DNA from: Aquimarina atlantica
GTDB lineage: Bacteria; Bacteroidota; Bacteroidia; Flavobacteriales; Flavobacteriaceae
DNA: 64,000 nucleotides
Assembly: GCF_000626715.1 (NCBI RefSeq)
Contig: NZ_AQRA01000001.1
Span: 1-64,000, forward strand
Reading direction: 5' to 3'
A model generated the notes under the pieces. It did no database searches and was not told where the DNA came from. It saw nothing but the letters and a program-made list of their open reading frames with translations. Shown piece by piece: positions 17,901 to 26,613 of this stretch (position 1 is its first letter; the number at the start of each line of letters is the position of its first letter). The translations under genes and the position numbers were made by a program.

Positions 17901-19730
17901 CTTGATACCGGAGATTTACGATTTCTTATTTTTTATGCACGTTTTCAGGCTGGTCTGGGGTTTGATATTATGCTGAAAGATTATGGAGATGCTCGTTGTG
18001 TAAATACAGGTGATGAAGTCGGAATTAACGGATGGTATGCTAACGGACAGGCATATGCATATTTGCAAGGAGAACTTGGGATCCGTATTAAACTGTTTTT
18101 TATAAAGAAAAAGATTCCGATTATAAAAGGAGGAACTGCAATATTAATGCAGGCCAAAGGACCAAATCCGTTTTGGATGCGTGGATATGCAGGAGGGTAT
18201 TTTGATTTATTAGGAGGGCTGGTAAAAGGAAGTTATCGATTTAAAATCACCTTAGGTAAAGAATGTGAGTTTGAAGATGCTGCCCCATTAGGAGGTATAA
18301 AAATGATTACAGATCTTACTCCTAAAGATGGAGATAATGATGTCGATGTTTTTGCAGCTCCACAAGCAACATTTGCAATGAAAGTAAATCAACCTATTGT
18401 AATTCCTGAAGATGATGGTGATAAAACATACAAAGTTATTCTGGAAAGATTTACCGTTGTAGATGAAGCCGAAAAAGAAATTATAGGAGAATTAGAATGG
18501 GGGTATATGAATGATAGAGCAACATTTATCTCTGATGATATTTTGCCTCCGGCAACTAAATTAAAAGCTACTGTAGAAGTAAGCTTTCAGGAAAAAATAG
18601 ATGGCGTCTTTCAAACTATTTTAGAAGATGGTCAGAAAGTGATTGAGATTGAAGAGAGAAATTTCACAACAGGTACAGCTCCAGATCATATTCCTTTACA
18701 TAATATACAATATTCTTACCCCGTAGTAGACCAACAATTATTCTATTCTGGAGAGTATAATACAGGGTATATACAATTACAACGAGGGCAAGATTATCTC
18801 TTTGATAACACACAATGGCAAAGTATAGTAAAATATATAGATGATAACGGAAAAATACAAGAATCTGCTTTCAACTATAATAATTCGGGGAATAAAGTAA
18901 GCTATATTATACCAAAAACTAATAAAGAGACGAAGTATTTAATGACTATAGTAAGTACTACCAAATCTTCAAAAGATTCAAATCAAGATAAAACTACTAC
19001 AGAGACCAAAGATTTGGGTGAAAGTAATACACTAGAAATTCGAAAAAATAATGCTCAAAATGTAATAAAAGAAGGTGAAATAGAAAGGCTTAGTTACGAA
19101 TTTAAGTCAAGTGAGTATAAAACCTTTGCTGCAAAAGTGAAAAATATAAGTGTTACAGATAATGATTGGGGTAAAATTACTTCTGATGTAGTGTATTTAA
19201 CGTCTAAGATAAAAAATCATGAAGGTTTTGATATTGTAGAGCTTAGAGGTAATAAGTATTCAGAAAAAAAATCTTTGGTAGTAGTGGAATCTACATTAAA
19301 AGATGATTATTTAATAGAAGATATAGATCCTATATTATATAGATATTATGGAATACATAATAAGTATACGATTAGTAGAGATCCTTCGATTTTAGGGTTT
19401 ATACCCAAAAGAGCTTTACCAATTAGTTCAAATTACCTTACTAGCCTAGAGCACGGGGTAGATCTAAGCTGGAGAGCGATTAATTTCCCGTATCGATATA
19501 ATTTACCAGAAGTATATAAAGTTGATTATTTAGATATAAGAAATAAGGTAATGAATGATTATGTAGATGGAGTTATTCCTGTTAATGATCCTGCACTGCA
19601 AATATTAGATAGCGAATATCTATTTATGAGATATGGAAATTATAATGTAAAACTTACTTATATGCTTCCGGGCGGAATAACAGGAAGTAGTGCACATTAT
19701 AAATTTAAAAACCCAATGAAAATACGTTAA
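14991..19730 (+). CDS. Very large secreted protein of unknown function, first gene of the surface/toxin operon
   Basis: A 1579-residue protein with a probable signal peptide (MKIKVFLILSWIVPTLLYPF). I do not recognise a family. Most of the chain alternates beta-like stretches with Gly/Asp turns (many segments like GGFDFKTGDT, FNGFAGGAFYRMSRRPD, GWGVVHISPDEWYVHMG). A proline cluster GSPPPPPEV lies near residue 928. From about 1110 an Ig-like region begins (ITDLTPKDGDNDVDVFAAPQ, ERFTVVDEAEKEI), and the last 300 residues are less glycine-rich. No T9SS C-terminal domain is apparent. The next gene starts at the last base of its stop codon, so the two are translationally coupled. By context it is a structural or periplasmic/outer-membrane part of the same surface assembly (inference). 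Confidence 0.8.
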   Translation: MKIKVFLILSWIVPTLLYPFSNGKDSLTVKTDKREKVVTENTAISKFVKFPELDKEFPLKNTIDIAYAPEFTFSNIKKEYNAPGELVNQGKEDAKVGFEEIDKEGKWVTSFSNEDIQTLPVGVKYIANEVEYQLGFTKARFNKEYTELTVFVRVILPQTDEKGDPIEIFFGANNVKLSHQGGLMGDANLVLLGDVFIPFNGGNWLLSLKGGFDFKTGDTQNKTFVTINCDGVKEMRLDGEVQFSRNMLLPVDDKGKLLEETRPYTGADNKIRQIPNRVRGNFKAVASNWNDLIVEIGITPFVLTNQKDKFMFSLNKAIFDFSDLRTENVTFPKHYYEKGLLLPSEEAWRGVFVESLEVVLPKEFKTKESISKNDRVRFEAANLLIDSYGVSGQFAAENIIPLESGRTSESKAWAFSVDKIGVELASNRLIGADFSGRIVLPISDKGKEQNSDEKMGLGYKGIISEEEYGLVVSTIDTLQFDVFQAKAELLPNSAVELKVEDGSFLPKAILNGRMAISASQKESLANEGNKIDEDNTVQFKGIEFQNLVLQTTSPIIKVDYFGYKDEVKLSSFPVSIADIAFTSNEYEAGIEFDLKVNLMGKGFAADARLGIFGKLEEEEYKQRWKYDRLDISEIHLVADMGAIQLEGSLLLMDNDPVYGDGFSADITGTFGSFGPLSCKAIFGKSEFRYWYVDAAIKGLKIQAGPFQINGFAGGAFYRMSRRPDAGPDFSPSGLSYVPDKSTRLGVKAAVFAAIGDESAIAVSAGFEIEFNKSGGVNRLGFYGEAQAMKAFSFENPVAKLSEKLSGMVNNEMVNGIMDTKAGKTFMDKATEEYPEEIVGEAAISAKLAMELDFVNKSFHATLDLYINVGSVIVGRASRGRAGWGVVHISPDEWYVHMGTPTDRLGLKMGIGPISMETGGYFMTGDRIPGSPPPPPEVAQILGVEAEVLDYMRDENALGDGRGFAFGSDFKLDTGDLRFLIFYARFQAGLGFDIMLKDYGDARCVNTGDEVGINGWYANGQAYAYLQGELGIRIKLFFIKKKIPIIKGGTAILMQAKGPNPFWMRGYAGGYFDLLGGLVKGSYRFKITLGKECEFEDAAPLGGIKMITDLTPKDGDNDVDVFAAPQATFAMKVNQPIVIPEDDGDKTYKVILERFTVVDEAEKEIIGELEWGYMNDRATFISDDILPPATKLKATVEVSFQEKIDGVFQTILEDGQKVIEIEERNFTTGTAPDHIPLHNIQYSYPVVDQQLFYSGEYNTGYIQLQRGQDYLFDNTQWQSIVKYIDDNGKIQESAFNYNNSGNKVSYIIPKTNKETKYLMTIVSTTKSSKDSNQDKTTTETKDLGESNTLEIRKNNAQNVIKEGEIERLSYEFKSSEYKTFAAKVKNISVTDNDWGKITSDVVYLTSKIKNHEGFDIVELRGNKYSEKKSLVVVESTLKDDYLIEDIDPILYRYYGIHNKYTISRDPSILGFIPKRALPISSNYLTSLEHGVDLSWRAINFPYRYNLPEVYKVDYLDIRNKVMNDYVDGVIPVNDPALQILDSEYLFMRYGNYNVKLTYMLPGGITGSSAHYKFKNPMKIR

Positions 19731-21811
19731 TGAAAAGGTTTTTATACATAGTAATCTTTTTTGGAATAACCAGTTTGAGTTATGGTCAGAGAAATGAGGA
19801 TGCTTCTCAAAATGAAGTTCAAATTATTGCCAGATTTCAAAAGAATAAAGTTTTATTACGATGGGCTCCAACTACAGCAGGAGTATGGTTAAAAGGTAAT
19901 ACATATGGATATGTTTTAGAGAGGTTTACAGTTAAAAAACAAGGTAAACTTTTATCACCACCATACGACAGAGTTGTTCTAAAAGACTCTATTCGCCCCA
20001 AACCAATAGAAGATTGGAAAGATATAGTTCTTAAAAATGACTATGCAGCTATCATTGCTCAAGCAATATATGGCGAAGGTTTTCAGGTAGAAGACATGCA
20101 GGAGGGAGGAGTAGCTCAGATCATTAATAAATCTGCAGAGATAGAACAGCGATATTCATTTTCGTTATATGCTGCCGATATGAATTTTGAAGGCGCTCAA
20201 ATGGCAGCTTTAGGATATGTTGATGAGGCAATAACCCCAGGAGAAGAATATTTATATCGTATAAAAAGTAGAATTCCCAAAACAAAAAATAGTAGAGAAA
20301 TATCAAGCTCTGTTATTGTTAATACAGTACACTCAGAGCCTTTACCATCCCCAATAGATCTTATTGCGGTTCCTGATGATAAAAGTATTTTATTAACCTG
20401 GGAGTATGAGATGTTTAAGAGTGTTTTTACTTCTTATTTTGTAGAGCGCTCAGAAAATGGTTCAGATTTTAATAGACTTGGAGATATACCTTTGGTTAAT
20501 CTTAATGATAAACCCGATCATCCTGCAAAACGAATGTTTTATGTAGATACCATTTCACAAAATAATAAAAGATATCATTACCGGGTTATTGGGATATCAC
20601 CATTTGGAGAAGAAAGTCCGGCATCCAAAATTGTTTCGGCTATGGGAATTAAAAAATTAGCCGCAACTCCACATATTTTAAGGCATGAGTTTGATGCTGA
20701 AGGAAATATAGTTTTAACATGGGATTTTTTAAAAGAAGCAGAACATGAGATTACAAGTTTTGAATTGAATTGGGCAGCTCAGGAAGCTGGCCCGTATAAA
20801 GCAGTATTATCTAATATTAGTCCAAGCGCCCGTAAAACTACATTCAAACAACCAGAACCTTCAAATTATTTTAAGATTACAGCACATGGTCAAAATAACC
20901 AAAAAAGCACTTCATTAAGTGCATTTGTTCAAACTATAGATAGTATTCCTCCATCGGCACCTATTGGATTGGTAGGTACAGTAGATAGTTTGGGAGTAGT
21001 ACAAATAAAGTGGCTGGCAAATACAGAAAAGGATATGTTGGGGTATCGCATATTTAGGGGAAACCTGAAAAATGAAGAAGTAACCCAAATAACAATTTCT
21101 CCTATAGAAAGTACATCGTTTCAGGATACAGTTCAGGTAAAGTCGCTAAATAAAAAGGTATATTATCAGGTTGTAGCTGTAGATCAACGTTTTAATATGT
21201 CTGAGTATTCAGAAAAACTTACCTTAAAAAAACCTGATGTTGTCCCTCCATCTTCCCCAGTATTCCAAGAATATAAAGTAATGGATAAAGGAGTATTTGT
21301 AAAATGGATCAATAGTTCTAGTGATGATGTTAGCCATCACCAATTATATCGCCAAAATACAAAGGAAGCCGATAAAGGATGGCAGTTATTATTTGAGACA
21401 GATACCATAAACTCATATACCGATACAAAGTTAGAATCCAATCAAAAATATCGATATGCTATTTTCGCTCAAGATGATAGTGGGTTAGTATCGGCACCTT
21501 CTGTACCGATTACTGTTATTGTTAAGAATGTTGATTTAGATAAAGTAATTAAAGGGTTTTCGGGAACGGTAGATAGGGTAAGTAAGAAAATTAGCTTGTC
21601 ATGGCGCGTAACCACCCAAGAAGTACAGGAAGTATTGATTTATAAATCAAAAGAGAACGAGACACCAGTATTGTGGAAGCAACTTTTGTCATCAAAAACA
21701 AATTTGGTAGACACTAATATTTCTCCTAACAATACGTATGTATATCATATAAAACCTTTCCTAAAAGCAGGAGGCTATGCTTCTATGGAAACAATTAAAA
21801 TAAAATATTAA
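19730..21811 (+). CDS. Fibronectin type III multi-domain secreted protein
   Basis: A 693-residue exported protein (signal peptide ending LSYGQ). After an N-terminal module with LLRWAPTTAGVWLKGNTYGYVLERF, it has about four further fibronectin type III-like domains, each with the usual W and Y-x-[VI] pattern: about 205-310 (ILLTWEYEMFKSVFTSYFVER ... HYRVIGISPFGEES), 315-400, 405-505 (VQIKWLANTEKDMLGYRIFR) and 510-600 (VFVKWINSSSDDVSHHQLYR ... KYRYAIFAQDDSG), plus a partial last one. Such domains mediate protein-protein or glycan contacts. No sorting domain is seen. It overlaps the upstream stop by one base and the next gene begins 3 bp after its stop. Confidence 0.85.
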   Translation: MKRFLYIVIFFGITSLSYGQRNEDASQNEVQIIARFQKNKVLLRWAPTTAGVWLKGNTYGYVLERFTVKKQGKLLSPPYDRVVLKDSIRPKPIEDWKDIVLKNDYAAIIAQAIYGEGFQVEDMQEGGVAQIINKSAEIEQRYSFSLYAADMNFEGAQMAALGYVDEAITPGEEYLYRIKSRIPKTKNSREISSSVIVNTVHSEPLPSPIDLIAVPDDKSILLTWEYEMFKSVFTSYFVERSENGSDFNRLGDIPLVNLNDKPDHPAKRMFYVDTISQNNKRYHYRVIGISPFGEESPASKIVSAMGIKKLAATPHILRHEFDAEGNIVLTWDFLKEAEHEITSFELNWAAQEAGPYKAVLSNISPSARKTTFKQPEPSNYFKITAHGQNNQKSTSLSAFVQTIDSIPPSAPIGLVGTVDSLGVVQIKWLANTEKDMLGYRIFRGNLKNEEVTQITISPIESTSFQDTVQVKSLNKKVYYQVVAVDQRFNMSEYSEKLTLKKPDVVPPSSPVFQEYKVMDKGVFVKWINSSSDDVSHHQLYRQNTKEADKGWQLLFETDTINSYTDTKLESNQKYRYAIFAQDDSGLVSAPSVPITVIVKNVDLDKVIKGFSGTVDRVSKKISLSWRVTTQEVQEVLIYKSKENETPVLWKQLLSSKTNLVDTNISPNNTYVYHIKPFLKAGGYASMETIKIKY

Positions 21812-21814
21812 GAG

Positions 21815-24800
21815 ATGAAAAAGATAGCTTATTTATTTTTTATGACCTTTTTCTTATTATTAGGAACCTCGGGTATAGCTCAGAGTTATGAACTTACAAT
21901 AGGGGGGTACGTAGGTGATGGTAGCCCCGGAACAAGTTGTGGTTCTGGTTCTAAAGGATTGCAATATATAGAAGCAACATATCAAAACGGGACGATAACA
22001 AGAATTTTTGAGCCAGGAGTGTATGAGAATAAGCCTCTTGTAATGACTCCGGTTATATTTAATGAGAGTAATAAAATTGTACACCTACGTTTTCATACCA
22101 ATAGAAGAAAAAGAAAATTTGGTGACTGTAAGTCTAAACGAAGAAATGGAGATATAGATATTACAGGGTGTTATTATAGAGATTATAACTTTAGTGAGTT
22201 TTTACCAACCCCATCTGCTGTACCAGGAAATGCTATCATAAATGTAAGGCCTATTATTACATTAAATACTTCTGCGGTCTCTGATATTATAGGATATGAA
22301 GATTCGTTTGAAGTAACTGCAACCGCTGGATTTAATACCGGAGTTTATAAATGGCAATACCAATTATCTTCTGGAGCTGTTAACCCAAATGGTACATGGC
22401 AAAATATTCCATTACCAGCAACACCTAATGTATTTAGAGCTATACCTCAGGATTTTTTACCAAAATCAGCAATAGGACAGAATATCTATTTTAGGATTTT
22501 ACCTTGTGTAGATAAACCATCAGAGAATATTATTAGTTTTAGATTACGAAGATCTGCACCTCATATTGTTTCTCCTCCTACAACTACAGATGTTAGTTGT
22601 TATGATAGTATCGATGGCGAAGTAAGAGTAACTTTTGACAGAGCATTAGAACCTGGAGATAATTTTGGGATATCTGTAAGTGATATGTCAAGACCAATAG
22701 GAACAGATCCAGACGGTAATATAATTTATGCTGCCGTAAAATCGTATTCTAATATTTCGTTTGATGGATCTAATAGTTATACTTTAACCGGGCTTCCACC
22801 TAGTACAGCCGGTTTTAAATTAGATATGATAGGAGGGTATAACGGGTTTGTGTATTATACAGGAGATGCAAGTCATACCGCTGTTGTAAATATAGGGAAA
22901 CCTACTCCGGTTTCTTTTCAGGTTACAGAAATCATAGATGTATGGTGTAATGATGGAGATACTGATTCAAATAATAATAATGATGGAGAAATACATCTAA
23001 GTGCAGCGGGAGGCGGTCCTGGTGATTATGAATTTGTTATTAAAGAAGCCGGAATATCAACATTAACATGGCTTCCTTTTACAAATGCTAGTACCCATGT
23101 TATAACAGGATTAAAACCGGTTACTTATGAAGTACAGGTACGTAAAAAGGTGAGAGGAGGAAGTGTGTACTGTGTCGCTCGAGAACAAATAAATGTAGCA
23201 GGAGAAATTAAATTAGGAGACGAGATCGTAGAGTCTGAAATCATAGAAGAACCAGATGAACCATTACAAGTAGAATTATTAGAATATAAAGAACCAACAG
23301 CTTATGGCTTTTTAGATGGGTTTTTTAAAGTTCGAATTTTTGGAGGAACTGCCTTAAATGATGATAGTTATACTTTTGAATGGAAAGATGATACCGGAAA
23401 TGTATTAACTACTACCGCAACTAGTGTATTACCTGGAAATCAGGGATATGAGGTAATATTACATTCGATAGGCGAAGGAGTCTATAATTTAAGTGCAAGG
23501 GATGCCAACTATAATGATGCCACTTACAAAGATGGATGCTTCTTTACCAATATTGAATATAATCTGGAACAACCCGAACCACTCGAAGTAACCATAGAAA
23601 TTTATAATCCTATTTCGTGTAATATTGATAATGAATACAGTGATGGTATTGATTTTAATACTCCATTGGGAATTCCAGATCAATTTCAGGATGGAGCATT
23701 AGTTGTACATGCAAAAGGAGGTGTGAAATTTGATAATACTATTGCCGATCCTGGAGAATGTAGAGCTAATTTTATGCCGTATTGTTATCGTTGGAAAAAA
23801 AATATAGGAGGAGTTTGGCAAAATATAGCAGTTAATGATAGTATCATAGAGAATCAAAGCGTAGGTATGTATGCTCTAAATGTAGAAGATAAAAATGGTA
23901 TTGTATTAGGAACTTATGAAGCATATACCGATGTAGATGGTACTCGACAATATCGGTTAGTTCAGGCAATTGATAGTACAAAATATTTACCACAACCCGA
24001 TAAACTTGGAATTTCTTTTACCAATACAGTTGTCACTTGCGCTAACGGAAATGATGCAGAAGCAACAACTTTTGTTGTTGGAGGAACACCACCATATACA
24101 TATGAGTGGAGTAATGGAGAAACTACTCAAACCATATCTAATCTTATTGCAGGAACATATTTGGTTTTTGTTACTGATGCTAAAGGCTGTCAAATAGAAG
24201 GAAGTGTAAAGATAGAACAGCCTGGCGGACTTGAAATAACTCCCGTATCAGTAATATCACCAACATGTTTTGAAGGTAATGATGGGCAAATCGAAGTTGA
24301 AATTAAAGGTGGAAATCCACCGTATAATTATACCTGGAGCACTGGTAGTACTTCTACATTTATTAATGGATTGTCTTCTGGAACATATAGAATAGAAGTA
24401 ACAGATGCTAAAGGATGTAAAGCATTTTATGAAGAAAAGCTAGTAGATCCCGATCCTATTATAGTGAATATCGAAGAAAAACGCTCACTTTGTAAGGACC
24501 AATCGCTTATCATTGATATTGCAATCAATGACCTGGGAGCATCCTACTCATGGTTTAGTGAAAATGGATTTACAAGTTCAGAAAGTACTGTAGAGATTAC
24601 AGAGGCAGGAAGATATGTTGCTACGATTACCAGTAGCCTGGGATGTGTGGGAATAGGAGCTATAGAAGTAGAGGTTTTTGATACTCCAATAGATTCTGAT
24701 TTCTTAATTACAACACAAGCATATACTGATGAGGAAGTGATATTAGTTAATGTAAGTGAACCTATAGGTGAAACTGTAGAATGGACAATTCCTGAAGGAG

Positions 24801-25222
24801 TAGAAGTTGTTTTAGAAAGTAAAGAAAAATTAATACTCAAGTTTGAGAAAGAAGGTCCATACGATATTAATTTAAGATCGTATCAAATGGATTGTTATCA
24901 GGACTTCACAAAAACTATTTTGGTTCAGCCAGCTATAGAAGCTCCAGAGCAGTTTACTTCTCCGGGAGAATTTATAGAAGAATTTATTGTCTATCCTAAC
25001 CCTAACGGAGGCTCTTTTAAAACAAAGATCAGTTTGGCAGAAGAATCTAATATCACATTAAAAATAGTAAACCTGATGTCGGGTGCTACAATGCACGAAC
25101 GTGTAGAAAAAAATAATCTTGATTTCTTACTAGACTATTCTCTTACACTACCCACAGGAGTGTATTTGATGCTATTAGAAACTCCTAAGGGGTCAGAAAC
25201 CCGTAAACTAGTGTTTGAGTAA
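21815..25222 (+). CDS. SprB-repeat protein with T9SS type A sorting domain
   Basis: A 1135-residue secreted protein with signal peptide (MKKIAYLFFMTFFLLLGTSGIAQ). The middle is made of Ig/SprB-like modules. Two clear SprB repeats lie at about 737-883 (GGTPPYTYEWSNGETT ... AGTYLVFVTDAKGC and GGNPPYNYTWSTGSTS ... SGTYRIEVTDAKGC), the type found in the SprB gliding adhesin. A PKD-like module follows. The last 80 residues form a T9SS type A C-terminal domain: VYPNPNGGSFKTKISL, ITLKIVNLMSG, LPTGVYLMLLET and the terminal KLVFE. It is therefore predicted to be exported by the type IX system and fixed on the cell surface. It is the only protein of this operon with a recognisable sorting domain. Confidence 0.9.
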   Translation: MKKIAYLFFMTFFLLLGTSGIAQSYELTIGGYVGDGSPGTSCGSGSKGLQYIEATYQNGTITRIFEPGVYENKPLVMTPVIFNESNKIVHLRFHTNRRKRKFGDCKSKRRNGDIDITGCYYRDYNFSEFLPTPSAVPGNAIINVRPIITLNTSAVSDIIGYEDSFEVTATAGFNTGVYKWQYQLSSGAVNPNGTWQNIPLPATPNVFRAIPQDFLPKSAIGQNIYFRILPCVDKPSENIISFRLRRSAPHIVSPPTTTDVSCYDSIDGEVRVTFDRALEPGDNFGISVSDMSRPIGTDPDGNIIYAAVKSYSNISFDGSNSYTLTGLPPSTAGFKLDMIGGYNGFVYYTGDASHTAVVNIGKPTPVSFQVTEIIDVWCNDGDTDSNNNNDGEIHLSAAGGGPGDYEFVIKEAGISTLTWLPFTNASTHVITGLKPVTYEVQVRKKVRGGSVYCVAREQINVAGEIKLGDEIVESEIIEEPDEPLQVELLEYKEPTAYGFLDGFFKVRIFGGTALNDDSYTFEWKDDTGNVLTTTATSVLPGNQGYEVILHSIGEGVYNLSARDANYNDATYKDGCFFTNIEYNLEQPEPLEVTIEIYNPISCNIDNEYSDGIDFNTPLGIPDQFQDGALVVHAKGGVKFDNTIADPGECRANFMPYCYRWKKNIGGVWQNIAVNDSIIENQSVGMYALNVEDKNGIVLGTYEAYTDVDGTRQYRLVQAIDSTKYLPQPDKLGISFTNTVVTCANGNDAEATTFVVGGTPPYTYEWSNGETTQTISNLIAGTYLVFVTDAKGCQIEGSVKIEQPGGLEITPVSVISPTCFEGNDGQIEVEIKGGNPPYNYTWSTGSTSTFINGLSSGTYRIEVTDAKGCKAFYEEKLVDPDPIIVNIEEKRSLCKDQSLIIDIAINDLGASYSWFSENGFTSSESTVEITEAGRYVATITSSLGCVGIGAIEVEVFDTPIDSDFLITTQAYTDEEVILVNVSEPIGETVEWTIPEGVEVVLESKEKLILKFEKEGPYDINLRSYQMDCYQDFTKTILVQPAIEAPEQFTSPGEFIEEFIVYPNPNGGSFKTKISLAEESNITLKIVNLMSGATMHERVEKNNLDFLLDYSLTLPTGVYLMLLETPKGSETRKLVFE

Positions 25223-25265
25223 GTCTTTTTTAGTATAAAGAGTCTTTTTGATATGTTTTTATAAT

Positions 25266-26609
25266 ATGAATAGAATAATATATATACTAGCTATACTTTG
25301 CCTTTTCGGTTGCGCCAAAGAAGAGGCAATACCTGTCATTGCTGATTTCGAATTTGAAGTTTTTAATGATGATTTTTCAATTCCGGTTCAGGTTGTTTTT
25401 TTTAATAGAACAAAAGGAGGAGAAGATTATGAGTGGACTTTTGAAGGAGGAGTACCTTCTAGATCGGTAAATCGAAATCCGGGAGTCATACAGTATGATG
25501 CAAAAGGAGTATATACTATTGAGCTTACAGCAACCAATCAGGATGGATCCCAAGGTACAAAAACCTTAGAAATACAAATTGATGATCCAGTGATTGTGGA
25601 TTTTGAAATTACAAATCTGGTGGATAATTTCTCTCCTGCCAGTTATACAATACAAAATAATTCTTCTGGAGCAGATAGTTTTTCCTGGACTTTTGAAGGA
25701 GGGATCCCAGCAACATCTACAAATCAGAATCCCGGTGAAATTGTGTTCGCAGAACCCGGAGATCATGTAATTAGATTAGAAATTAGCAATGGACGAGAAA
25801 CATACGATTTACAAAAAACAATTACTGTTGCTCCATTTCTGATATCAGATTTTGAGTATCAGATAGCTTTTGATGATGATGATTTTCAGATACCAGCTCG
25901 TGTACAATTTCAAAACAATTCAATTAGTGCTACCTCATACCAATGGAATTTTGAAGGAGCCGGTACTTCAACTTCTACAGAAGAAAATCCAAAAATAACA
26001 TTTACAAAAGAAGGAATCCAAACTATCAGTTTAACGGCCTTTAACGGAAAAGAAACAAAGACCATCAGCAAACAGATTGAATTTTTTAAAAACACAAATC
26101 TTAGAGAATTAAATGATATTAAGTTTGGGATTAATACAGCCCATACAGGAAATACAAGAGGTAGTTTTTATACCATAGCAAAACGTATACTATTTACAGC
26201 TAATGAGATAACACCAGGTGTTGAACAAGATATTGATTTAGTTTTCTTTGGTTTGAGCAATACTTTTAGTCGTAATAGGTTTGTGAGCCCTGATCAATTA
26301 TCAGGAACCACTTTTGATGAATTGCAAAGCCCCAAAAACACCATTTTTATTAATTCGCAAGAACTGTGCAATTGCCCTGCTTCATTAACACCAACGCAGT
26401 TTGATACCATGCGGGATGATACATTGTTAGATAACTTAGTGATAACAGAAACTCCCGGGGGATTACAGGATTTTGATAATACAATGGTACCAAGAATTGT
26501 TCTTTTTCAAACCAAAGAAGGTAAGAAAGGAGCGATTAAGATTAAGAGCTTTGTAGACGAAGGACAGGATTCTTATATCCTGGTAGATATTAAAGTTCAA
26601 AAAGAGTAA
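25266..26609 (+). CDS. PKD-domain lipoprotein
   Basis: A 447-residue predicted lipoprotein: MNRIIYILAILCLFGCAKEE has a lipobox LFGC. The frame is open to a TTG at 25248, but the ATG at 25266 gives the correct signal peptide. Three PKD-like repeats follow in tandem, each with the core F-x-W-x-F-E-G-G and N-P-G (EDYEWTFEGGVPSRSVNRNPG, DSFSWTFEGGIPATSTNQNPG, TSYQWNFEGAGTSTSTEENP). The C-terminal 160 residues (LRELNDIKFGINTAHTGNTRG ... LVDIKVQKE) are a separate module that I do not recognise. It lies 43 bp after the T9SS protein and 4 bp before the giant gene, and is probably an outer-membrane-anchored part of the complex. Confidence 0.85.
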   Translation: MNRIIYILAILCLFGCAKEEAIPVIADFEFEVFNDDFSIPVQVVFFNRTKGGEDYEWTFEGGVPSRSVNRNPGVIQYDAKGVYTIELTATNQDGSQGTKTLEIQIDDPVIVDFEITNLVDNFSPASYTIQNNSSGADSFSWTFEGGIPATSTNQNPGEIVFAEPGDHVIRLEISNGRETYDLQKTITVAPFLISDFEYQIAFDDDDFQIPARVQFQNNSISATSYQWNFEGAGTSTSTEENPKITFTKEGIQTISLTAFNGKETKTISKQIEFFKNTNLRELNDIKFGINTAHTGNTRGSFYTIAKRILFTANEITPGVEQDIDLVFFGLSNTFSRNRFVSPDQLSGTTFDELQSPKNTIFINSQELCNCPASLTPTQFDTMRDDTLLDNLVITETPGGLQDFDNTMVPRIVLFQTKEGKKGAIKIKSFVDEGQDSYILVDIKVQKE

Positions 26610-26613
26610 TTAA

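Noticed and set aside
21815..25222. SprB itself (gliding adhesin)
   Set aside because: It has SprB-type repeats and a T9SS domain, but is only 1135 residues and has a type A rather than the much larger SprB architecture; it belongs to the local operon.
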